Part shown: piece by piece, positions 1 through 5,663 of the stretch
Layout: each line of letters starts with the position of its first letter
Numbering within the stretch: the stretch's first letter is position 1
Source: a bacterium
Lineage (GTDB): Bacteria; UBA9089; CG2-30-40-21; SBAY01
DNA length: 5,758 bases
Direction: 5' to 3'
Assembly: GCA_030018635.1 (NCBI GenBank)
Contig: JASEHU010000148.1
Span: forward strand, 1-5,758
The notes under the pieces: generated by a model
Databases searched by the model: none
The model's input: only the letters and a program-made list of their open reading frames with translations
What the model was told of the DNA's origin: nothing
Position numbers and translations under genes: made by a program

Positions 1-28
1 CTGCCTGTAACTGAGCAGTTACAGGCAG
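1..28. terminator. Perfect 13-bp hairpin, possible terminator of the minus-strand gene
   Basis: Bases 1-13 (CTGCCTGTAACTG) are exactly complementary in reverse to bases 16-28, leaving AG in the middle. The hairpin lies 47 bp past the stop codon of the minus-strand glycosyltransferase gene, where a factor-independent terminator would be expected. On that strand any U-tract would fall outside the window, so it cannot be confirmed. Read in the plus direction the hairpin is followed only by a short TTTT six bases later, which is weak. It could instead be the end of a palindromic repeat element. Confidence 0.42.
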
Positions 29-69
29 CATGATTTTACCCACAAATTTTACACGCACCCGCAAGTAGT

Positions 70-87
70 TACCGATTACCGATTACC
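70..87. repeat. 7-bp tandem repeat supplying the stop codon of the minus-strand gene
   Basis: On the minus strand the unit GGTAATC is repeated about two and a half times, and the gene's TAA stop (76-78) lies inside the tract. The last residues (T-G-N-R) are therefore encoded by repeat. A related GGTAATCGG occurs just after the stop codon of the plus-strand gene at 5664-5672. Confidence 0.7.
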
Positions 88-2244
88 AGTCTTGCCTTGT
101 TCCTGCTCGACACAGTTAATTCCATAATAAGCCTTATCAAAATTTGGCTCTATGGCCAAAATCCTTTTAAATTCAGCCATAGCATTAGAGTAGAGTCCTT
201 TATATTTATAACACATACCAATACCATATCGGGCATTTAGATATTTGGGGTCGAGTTCTAATGCCTGCTTGAATTCCTTAATTGCCTTATCATATTGCTC
301 TGTCTGGAAATAAAAGGTGCCTATGTTGTAATAAGTTTGTGGGTATCTTGAGATTAAATCCTGTGTCCTTTTATCCTTGAATATTTCCTTATTCATTACC
401 CCGCGATATAAAAATCCCTTGTTTTTGTCAAGAATCTGACATAATTCCTCTGTATCCTTGCTTAATACCCTTGAGAATATCCCTTGTGGAATTAAGGAAT
501 AACTATTGGCTAAAGATGGATTATAAAGATTGTAAATGGGATGTGAATCAATATTCTTAGAGATGATATTAATGATTCTTTCCTGCCTTATTTCTTCTAA
601 CTCCTTCGATTTTATGCCGAGCATATCCTGAAACTTAAAATCAAAGGCTAAATCAGGATATTTCTCCTGTAAATTTCTGGCATACCAATCATAATGCACG
701 GCAAGAAACGGCACATCGATAAGGATGGCTGTCGGCATGGCTTTTTCAACATAATGAATATACCATAAAGGAAAGGCGGTGTCATCTGTTTCTAAAAATA
801 TGATTGCTTTGTCTTCCATCGGGTTTAAGATATTTCTAACTAAATCGGTAGCAAAGTAGTCTTGACTTCGGTCACTATGCTGATAGTGAGTTATGAGTGG
901 GATGATAGGTAAGAGGAGAAAAAGTAGAAAGTAAAGGGTAGAAAGTTTCGAATAGGAAGTAGAGAATTTTGGATTTTGGATTTTGGATTTTGGATTTGTA
1001 GGAAGTAGGGAATATTTTCCCCACCATTGAATCAGTGATTGCACACCGTATCCTATCCAAACAGTAAAGACGATAAACGCAGGTAAATAGTGGTCCTGGA
1101 TATTGGGGATATTATAAAATAAGGAATGCAGGATGTTAGTCAGCAGAATTAAAGACAAGAATGTCCAAAGTTTCGGTGAGTGTTTAAACAGGGAAAACAT
1201 ACCTATTAGCCCGGGCAAAACTAAATAGATGGTAAATTGATTTGGAAAGAATTGGGTTGTGTAGGTATAAAGCCGATAAAAAAAGTCTGCTATGGATGTC
1301 TCAAAATATCCACTAAATTGAGCAGTTTGAATATGTTCTAAGAATCTTTCTAATGTCTTTGGGTCACCCATATTAATTGCCGGATGAAATATGGCGCGTA
1401 GCGGAAGATAAAGATAGAAAGAAAAAGGGAGGATAAAGAAAAGTGTAAGAGGGAAAAAGGGGGAAAGGGGGGAAAGGGAAATAGAGTAGGTTTTTCCATC
1501 TTTTCCCTTTTTCCACCACACCACAGCAATAACAAGGAAAATGGTGGCCGGTAGCAGAAAGATAGTCTGAAAGTGATGCGTAAAGGATAGTCCGAGAGTA
1601 AAGGCGAAGAGGTAAAGGAAGCATGGAGCGTGGAGCATGGAGCGTGGAGCATGGAGCAGGAAGTAAGGAGTCTTTTGCTCCGTGCTCCGTGCTCCGTGCT
1701 CCGTGCTTATCACTTCTGCCCACTTCAGAAGGATAAAGATTAATAGCGTGGCAAACAGGGCATTCAGGGTGTATTTTTCCGCAATTACGGCTTGTTCCCA
1801 GAAGGTAGTGGCAAAGGCAAGTGTTAATCCCGCTATCATAGCCGGAATGAGGAATATGAAATTTTGGATTTTGGATTTTGGATTTTGGATTTGAAGATTG
1901 GAATCTGACAATTTCCCACTTCCCACTTTTAATATAATAAAATACACCATCATACATGTCAATGCCCCACATAAGGCAGATAACATGTTCATCCGATAGG
2001 CAATGTTACCAATGGGCAGGATAGTTATCCACAGTTTTCCAAGCAGGCAATAAAATGGATAACCCGGTGGGTGGGGAATACCTAAAAGCCAGGCACAAGT
2101 AACCAATTCCCCTGCATCATGAAGCGGTATCGATGGGGTAAGGGTTTTTAAATAGGTAAAAAAGGAGATTAAAAACACGATGATTCCGGTAATAGACATT
2201 ACATAATTTTGAGTCTCCTTCTCTTTAAGTTTCTTTTTTCCCAT
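76..2244 (-). CDS. DUF2723 family membrane glycosyltransferase (GT-C fold, TMEM260/GT117-like) with C-terminal TPR repeats
   Basis: This 722-residue protein has a Lys-rich N-terminus, about eleven hydrophobic segments and a soluble C-terminal part. The DUF2723 signature follows the first membrane helix: HDAGEL at 42-47 (D43 and E46, a likely acidic catalytic or metal site facing the periplasm) and HPPGYP at 58-63. Established knowledge: DUF2723 proteins are GT-C enzymes of CAZy family GT117, and human TMEM260 is a protein O-mannosyltransferase. Inference: this one transfers a sugar from a lipid-linked donor outside the inner membrane; donor and acceptor are unknown. At least two TPR units (about residues 640-710, YYNIGTFYFQTEQYDKAIKEF and a second copy) probably bind a partner or substrate. 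The start at 2244 is backed by an AAGGTG ribosome site five bases upstream; M16 is a weaker alternative. Four repeat insertions interrupt the membrane domain without breaking the frame. It stands alone behind a consensus promoter. Confidence 0.9.
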   Translation of the reverse strand: MGKKKLKEKETQNYVMSITGIIVFLISFFTYLKTLTPSIPLHDAGELVTCAWLLGIPHPPGYPFYCLLGKLWITILPIGNIAYRMNMLSALCGALTCMMVYFIILKVGSGKLSDSNLQIQNPKSKIQNFIFLIPAMIAGLTLAFATTFWEQAVIAEKYTLNALFATLLIFILLKWAEVISTEHGARSTEQKTPYFLLHAPRSMLHAPCFLYLFAFTLGLSFTHHFQTIFLLPATIFLVIAVVWWKKGKDGKTYSISLSPLSPFFPLTLFFILPFSFYLYLPLRAIFHPAINMGDPKTLERFLEHIQTAQFSGYFETSIADFFYRLYTYTTQFFPNQFTIYLVLPGLIGMFSLFKHSPKLWTFLSLILLTNILHSLFYNIPNIQDHYLPAFIVFTVWIGYGVQSLIQWWGKYSLLPTNPKSKIQNPKFSTSYSKLSTLYFLLFLLLPIIPLITHYQHSDRSQDYFATDLVRNILNPMEDKAIIFLETDDTAFPLWYIHYVEKAMPTAILIDVPFLAVHYDWYARNLQEKYPDLAFDFKFQDMLGIKSKELEEIRQERIINIISKNIDSHPIYNLYNPSLANSYSLIPQGIFSRVLSKDTEELCQILDKNKGFLYRGVMNKEIFKDKRTQDLISRYPQTYYNIGTFYFQTEQYDKAIKEFKQALELDPKYLNARYGIGMCYKYKGLYSNAMAEFKRILAIEPNFDKAYYGINCVEQEQGKTGNR
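921..1011. repeat. In-gene 7-bp repeat tract, 13 units (insertion B)
   Basis: Thirteen consecutive 7-bp units run in one register: six degenerate AAAGTAG-like units (921-962), one transitional unit (963-969), four perfect TGGATTT units (970-997) and two GTAGGRA units. In the minus-strand protein the tract encodes about residues 412-441, including NPKSKIQNPK. This lies between two predicted membrane helices, on the predicted cytosolic side. The insert keeps the reading frame and contains no stop codon in the coding frame. Confidence 0.85.
1452..1514. repeat. In-gene purine-rich tract with a 10-bp inverted repeat (insertion D)
   Basis: GGAAAAAGGG at 1452-1461 is exactly inverted at 1505-1514. 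The left arm continues as a run of GGGAAA blocks to 1481. Spacing of those blocks is 10, 9 and 6 bases, so this tract does not hold the clean 7-bp period of the others. It encodes a Ser/Pro/Phe-rich stretch (about residues 244-265, SLSPLSPFFP) between two predicted helices. Confidence 0.6.
1621..1708. repeat. In-gene inverted pair of 7-bp repeat arrays (insertion C)
   Basis: The left arm (1621-1658) has five units alternating GCATGGA and GCGTGGA. The right arm (1676-1708) has four units of TGCTCCG. The arms are inverted copies: 1626-1658 faces 1676-1708 over 33 positions, and every mismatch in the plus-strand version is a G-T wobble. A 17-base loop (1659-1675) separates them. In the minus-strand protein the arms encode STEHGARSTE and LLHAPRSMLHAPC (about residues 179-208), in a predicted cytosolic loop. 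Confidence 0.85.
1861..1892. repeat. In-gene GGATTTT tandem repeat (insertion A)
   Basis: Four and a half perfect 7-bp units of GGATTTT, with weaker units continuing to about 1910 and two TTCCCAC units at 1913-1926. It encodes IQNPKSKIQN in the minus-strand protein (about residues 118-128), in the predicted cytosolic loop after the second membrane helix. The core unit is the same as that in the tract at 970-997, nearly 900 bp away in the same gene. Confidence 0.85.
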
Positions 2245-2249
2245 TTATT

Positions 2250-2255
2250 CACCTT
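2250..2255 (-). promoter_or_regulatory. Ribosome binding site of the glycosyltransferase gene
   Basis: The minus strand reads AAGGTG, then five bases (AATAA), then ATG at 2244. This matches the anti-Shine-Dalgarno sequence at normal spacing and decides the start at 2244 over the internal Met16. Confidence 0.75.
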
Positions 2256-2302
2256 GTTTCGTAGATTAGAGGTTATGGGGTTAGGGAAAGAAAATTTAAT
2301 TC

Positions 2303-2330
2303 CTGCTCCCTACTCCCTGCTCCTTGCTCC
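2303..2330. repeat. 7-bp repeat array in the mRNA leader of the minus-strand gene
   Basis: Four in-register units (CTGCTCC, CTACTCC, CTGCTCC, TTGCTCC) lie directly against the -10 box at 2335-2340. On the minus-strand transcript they read as repeats of GGAGCA/GGAGTA near the expected 5' end of the mRNA. Each unit contains a GGAG core that resembles a Shine-Dalgarno sequence, more than 50 bases upstream of the true ribosome site. Confidence 0.75.
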
Positions 2331-2334
2331 CTCT

Positions 2335-2363
2335 ATTATACCTTTCTTTATTTTCGTTGTCAA
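2335..2363 (-). promoter_or_regulatory. Perfect consensus sigma70-type promoter for the glycosyltransferase gene
   Basis: On the minus strand TTGACA (2363-2358) and TATAAT (2340-2335) are separated by exactly 17 bp, so both boxes and the spacing match the housekeeping consensus. Transcription should start near 2328, giving a leader of about 84 bases to the ATG at 2244. The outer edge of the -35 box touches the left direct repeat of the MITE-like element. Confidence 0.85.
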
Positions 2364-2370
2364 TAAACTT

Positions 2371-2570
2371 CGAGCTGTGCAACCAATCTTTTTATTGGAA
2401 ACCGCTAAAGCGGTTAGTCCTGTGTGTTAATGTTCGTGTCACCCTGATAAATCAGGGTGTTAAACTCAATAAGGGTGAGAATAACACCCCGATTCATCGG
2501 GGTGAACCAAGAAATAATGGAAGAAAATAACCGCTTTAGCGGTTTATAAGGTACTTGATTGCACAGGTTG
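2371..2570. mobile_element. 200-bp MITE-like element of four nested palindromes, flanked by an 8-bp direct repeat
   Basis: The ends are inverted repeats: 2371-2386 matches the reverse complement of 2555-2570 at 13 of 16 positions, sharing CTGTGCAA. Inside are four perfect short palindromes: AACCGCT/AGCGGTT at 2400-2415 and 2529-2544, and CACCC(T/C)GAT/ATC(A/G)GGGTG at 2440-2459 and 2485-2504. The inner and outer pairs are both centred exactly on 2472, so the element is one large imperfect palindrome; only the outermost part is offset, by three bases. ATAAACTT occurs immediately outside each end (2363-2370 and 2571-2578), as a target-site duplication would. There is no transposase, so any movement would need one in trans. 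A third ATAAACTT at 2735-2742 weakens the duplication argument somewhat. Confidence 0.62.
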
Positions 2571-2604
2571 ATAAACTTTTGCAACCGGGCTGTCCTCAAG
2601 ACTC

Positions 2605-2692
2605 GTAAGTGAATAGTGAAAAGTGAAAAATGAATAAGGGAAGAGGAAAGAGAAAATCCCTTTTCACTATCCACTATTCACTATTCACTTAC
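2605..2692. mobile_element. 88-bp hairpin of 7-bp repeats flanked by an 8-bp direct repeat
   Basis: The left arm has units GTGAATA, GTGAAAA, GTGAAAA, ATGAATA (2609-2636). The right arm has their inverted relatives CACTATC, CACTATT, CACTATT, CACTTAC (2665-2692). The arms form an imperfect stem of about 36 bp with a few mismatches and one bulge, over a purine-rich loop near 2642-2656. CAAGACTC lies directly before it (2597-2604) and again one base after it (2694-2701), which looks like a target-site duplication. This suggests that the repeat hairpin arrived as a unit. A terminator is unlikely because no T-run adjoins the stem and no gene leads into it. Confidence 0.6.
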
Positions 2693-2712
2693 CCAAGACT
2701 CTCATTTTTCTC

Positions 2713-2741
2713 TTGACATCCAATATTCTCTATGATAAACT
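2713..2741 (+). promoter_or_regulatory. Candidate promoter of the SNF2 gene
   Basis: A perfect -35 box TTGACA (2713-2718) is followed after 17 bp by TAAACT (2736-2741), which matches four of six bases of the -10 consensus. TATGAT at 2731-2736 is a better -10 by sequence, but at 12 bp it is too close. Transcription would start near 2748, leaving a leader of roughly 136 bases to the ATG at 2884. Confidence 0.5.
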
Positions 2742-2766
2742 TGATATATAGAACTTTTAATGAATC

Positions 2767-2787
2767 GGTGAGGTTGTTAATATGTAA
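2767..2787 (+). promoter_or_regulatory. Ribosome site with a start-stop codon pair (ATG TAA) in the SNF2 leader
   Basis: GGTGAGG (2767-2773), the best Shine-Dalgarno match upstream of the SNF2 frame, sits eight bases before ATG at 2782. That ATG is in frame with the SNF2 gene but is followed at once by TAA (2785-2787). It is either a minimal upstream reading frame or the remnant of the original gene start, cut off from the body by later sequence change. Confidence 0.4.
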
Positions 2788-2795
2788 GCGATTTC

Positions 2796-2823
2796 GGTGT
2801 TAGGTATCAACCATCAGCTAAAG
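2796..2823. repeat. Degenerate 7-bp repeat-like stretch at the 5' edge of the SNF2 frame
   Basis: The stretch GGTGTTA, GGTATCA, ACCATCA, GCTAAAG reads as weakly related 7-bp units with recurring ATCA. It contains the upstream GTG (2797) that would start the longest version of the SNF2 protein, and that GTG has no ribosome site. The repeat nature is less certain than for the other tracts. Confidence 0.35.
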
Positions 2824-2883
2824 CCAGTAAAAACAAGAGTAAAGTACTTCATCTGTGGATTATTTTCAAGAGAAAAACTGGGA

Positions 2884-5658
2884 ATGATGAAAACAAATAT
2901 TGACATTTTCGAGAGATTAAAAAAGAAAAAAACAGTTATTAAAAAAAGACAGTCTCCCTGTCCTGTATTTTTTCAGTTGTGTTTTGATGATGACGGGGCA
3001 TATATCAGGGTTGTGAACCGAAATAATCAAGAAATAGATGTCCCTTATGAATCTTATACCGCAGGTACCCGCGAGGTATTGAAATCTATTGAAAATATAA
3101 AGGATAAGAATAATTTCCATATCGATTGGGAAACCCCAAATAATAATATTTATCTGGCTCACCATGAATATCTTCTCTGGCAACTACAACATTGCGATAA
3201 CCTTGTTGATAGTAAATTTAATCCTATTTCCTTCAGCGATGGTTCAGGTAAAATCACGGCTTGCATAATAGAAGAAAAAAGTGAGGTATCAAGCAGTAAG
3301 ATTATTTTTTCCCATCATGGAAATAGATTTGAAAAATTCTCATTGCTAAATGAAGACCATATCCTGGCCAATGGTAGTATTTATCAAATTCAGCCCATAG
3401 GTGAAAATTTTAAAGAACTGGCTTTATTTGAAACAGTTCTTTCCCCTGCAAATCTTGAAAAATACCTTTCCCTGCTTTATTCCTATTTTGAAAACATCCT
3501 GGTCAAATATAACGATTATCAAGTAACCACAGGCGAGCCTAAACAAAGCAAGCCTACCATTATCTTTGAAAAGGTAGATGCAGAGAACTCATTATATTTG
3601 CGTCTTACTGTTTCTCTATCCGGTTTTGAGCAAGATTTTTTTGAAAATTATGATGTAACTAAGATTGTTTTACTAAATGACTTGGAGAAAAAGATAGTTG
3701 TCAGCGAGCTGGTTATGGAGGAGATTCAGACCGGTTTCAATGATATTGAAAAATTGCTTAAAAGGTATAAAAATTCTGATAATAGCTACTTTGTTGAGGA
3801 TAACCTGTTTGTTATCGAGGAAGGCCTGGCCAGGGATTTTATTTATAAGGAATTACCTTATTTGCTTACCCGTTTTACTGTTCTGGGGGCTGAAAAATTA
3901 AAATCATATCGAGTTAAAACCGTTACCCCAAATCTTAAACTTTCCTTATCCCATGGTCTGGATTTTTTAGAAGGGGATGTTAATCTGGAAATAGAGGGAG
4001 AGGTTATACCTTTATTTGAGGCATTAAACCAGTACAAGAAAAATTCCTATATTGCCTTAAATGATGGCAGTTGTGCCATAATCAATAGGGCATATATTGA
4101 TAAACTACACCGCTTATTCAAAAAACAAAAGGAAAAGGTAAAAATTTCATTTTTTGACTTACCTATAGTCGAGGAGCTCATTGATGAGAAGATTGCTGAG
4201 GAATCCTTCAGACATTCCAAGGAGATATTTTTGGGATTCAATAAGATTAAAGACTCAAAAATAATGTTTCCAGTAATAAATGGAGAGCTTAGAGAATATC
4301 AAAAACATGGTTATAAATGGCTCAGATACCTTAACCAACACGGTCTGGGGGGATGTCTGGCTGATGACATGGGGCTGGGCAAGACGGTTCAGGCTATTAC
4401 TATGCTGGCAGATATTTATCCGGAGGAAAAGAAAGCCTCCTTGATACTTATGCCTAAAACCCTGCTTTTTAATTGGGCAAATGAAATAGAAAAGTTTAAA
4501 TCTGAATTGTCGTATTATATCTATCATGGAAATAATCGTAATTTAGATGAGGCTAAGACAAAAAATCTTATTTTAACTACCTATGCTACGGTTCGTAATG
4601 ATATTAAGGCATTCAAAGAAGAGGAATTTTGTTATATTATCCTTGATGAATCCCAGAACATAAAAAATCTTAATTCCCAGGTTTCAAAGGCGGCGATGCT
4701 TCTTAAATCCAGACATCGTCTGGCATTAAGCGGCACACCTATTGAAAATAACCTGGGTGAGTTGTATGCCCTTTTTCGTTTTCTTAATCCGGCTATGTTT
4801 GGGCAAATCGAGGATTTTAATCAGTATTATACCGGACCAATTCAAAAAGAGGGTGATAAGGATGCCTTGCAAGAATTAAAAAAGAAGATTTATCCCTTTA
4901 TCCTCCGTCGGGTAAAAAAGGATGTTGTTACTGATTTGCCTGATAAAATAGAGCAAACACTCTTTGTGGAGATGAGTCCGGAACAGAAGATTTTTTATGA
5001 ACAGAGACGCCGTTTTTATCATCAGGCGGTCAAGACGCAAATTGCTCAAAACGGGATAACCAAATCGCAATTTTTTATCTTTCAAGCACTTACGGAACTC
5101 AGACAGATAGCCTCTATCCCTGAGTCAAAAACAGAAAGAAAACTAATATCTCCAAAGCGTGAGATTCTTCTGGAAAATATCCTGGATGTGGTGGCTAATG
5201 GGCATAAGGTATTGGTTTTTGCCAATTTCCTGGATATACTTGATTGTGTAGGAGAAGACCTGGAAAAGAATGGGATTGATTATTTGCTGATGACCGGTGC
5301 AACAAGGGATAGAAAAATACTTGTCGAACAATTTCAGAATGAGGATACCCATAAGGTATTTTTGATGACCCTTAAAACCGGTGGTCTGGGACTTAATCTG
5401 ACTGCGGCTGACTATATCTTTATCTTTGACCCGTGGTGGAATAAGGCGGCAGAGAATCAGGCTATTGATAGAACCCACCGCATAGGACAGGATAAAACCG
5501 TCTTCAGTTATAAATTGATAACTAAGGATAGTATTGAAGAAAAAATATTGAAATTGCAGGAGTTGAAAAGTGAGCTTTTTAATAGCCTGGTTGGTGTTGA
5601 CGGTGCCTCAATAAAAACACTCGATGAAAAGGATGTAGAGTTTATGCTGGGGGATTAG
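2884..5658 (+). CDS. SNF2-family DNA-dependent ATPase/helicase (bacterial Swi2/Snf2 type)
   Basis: From the ATG at 2884 this is a 924-residue protein; the frame is open back to GTG 2797 (953 residues). The C-terminal half is a full SNF2 two-lobe motor. Motif I is DDMGLGKT (Walker lysine K500) and motif II is DESQ at 588-591, a variant of the usual DEAQ/DEAH. Motif III is SGTP at 616-619, motif V has TGGLGLNLT from 832, and motif VI is QAIDRTHRIGQ at 859-869 with arginines R863 and R866. Such proteins use ATP to translocate on double-stranded DNA and remodel protein-DNA complexes; the partner here is unknown. The N-terminal half has no recognisable SWIM zinc finger. Just before the motor is a segment (about 345-410) resembling the SNF2-associated region of bacterial homologues. 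I preferred ATG 2884 because residues before it look unrelated to the family and GTG 2797 lacks a ribosome site. ATG 2887 is equally possible. No associated nuclease, methylase or defence gene is visible. Confidence 0.9.
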   Translation: MMKTNIDIFERLKKKKTVIKKRQSPCPVFFQLCFDDDGAYIRVVNRNNQEIDVPYESYTAGTREVLKSIENIKDKNNFHIDWETPNNNIYLAHHEYLLWQLQHCDNLVDSKFNPISFSDGSGKITACIIEEKSEVSSSKIIFSHHGNRFEKFSLLNEDHILANGSIYQIQPIGENFKELALFETVLSPANLEKYLSLLYSYFENILVKYNDYQVTTGEPKQSKPTIIFEKVDAENSLYLRLTVSLSGFEQDFFENYDVTKIVLLNDLEKKIVVSELVMEEIQTGFNDIEKLLKRYKNSDNSYFVEDNLFVIEEGLARDFIYKELPYLLTRFTVLGAEKLKSYRVKTVTPNLKLSLSHGLDFLEGDVNLEIEGEVIPLFEALNQYKKNSYIALNDGSCAIINRAYIDKLHRLFKKQKEKVKISFFDLPIVEELIDEKIAEESFRHSKEIFLGFNKIKDSKIMFPVINGELREYQKHGYKWLRYLNQHGLGGCLADDMGLGKTVQAITMLADIYPEEKKASLILMPKTLLFNWANEIEKFKSELSYYIYHGNNRNLDEAKTKNLILTTYATVRNDIKAFKEEEFCYIILDESQNIKNLNSQVSKAAMLLKSRHRLALSGTPIENNLGELYALFRFLNPAMFGQIEDFNQYYTGPIQKEGDKDALQELKKKIYPFILRRVKKDVVTDLPDKIEQTLFVEMSPEQKIFYEQRRRFYHQAVKTQIAQNGITKSQFFIFQALTELRQIASIPESKTERKLISPKREILLENILDVVANGHKVLVFANFLDILDCVGEDLEKNGIDYLLMTGATRDRKILVEQFQNEDTHKVFLMTLKTGGLGLNLTAADYIFIFDPWWNKAAENQAIDRTHRIGQDKTVFSYKLITKDSIEEKILKLQELKSELFNSLVGVDGASIKTLDEKDVEFMLGD

Positions 5659-5663
5659 ATTTT

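Noticed and set aside
1607..1737. Direct repeat around insertion C (AGGTAAAG and GGATAAAG)
   Set aside because: Only six of eight bases match and the copies are not adjacent to the arms.
1851..1915. Imperfect direct repeat around insertion A (GGAATATGAAATTTT and GGAATCTGACAATTT) as a target duplication
   Set aside because: It matches only partly and in AT-rich sequence; the second copy may itself be degenerate repeat units.
1373..1972. A 199-codon minus-strand open frame overlapping the glycosyltransferase gene, and other frames of 60-100 codons nearby
   Set aside because: They are kept open by the stop-free repeat tracts and lie wholly inside the recognised gene in another frame; no domain or ribosome site supports them.
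2400..2544. The evenly arranged palindromes as a CRISPR array or integron attC site
   Set aside because: There are only two pairs of different palindromes in mirror order, with no constant spacers, no direct-repeat array, and no cas or integrase gene.
2414..2674. An 86-codon minus-strand frame across the intergenic region, and plus-strand frames at 2209-2530
   Set aside because: They translate the palindromic element and repeat hairpin; the products are low-complexity and no ribosome site fits.
2733..2742. TGATAAACTT as a second element boundary (same 10 bases at 2569-2578)
   Set aside because: No inverted repeat ends match these positions; it overlaps the plus-strand -10 region and may be coincidence in AT-rich DNA. 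It does lower confidence in ATAAACTT as a target duplication.
2884..5658. The SNF2 protein as part of an anti-phage defence system such as DISARM or a Dnd/BREX-like cluster
   Set aside because: No nuclease, methylase, phospholipase or other partner gene is present in the window; standalone SNF2 ATPases are common in bacteria.
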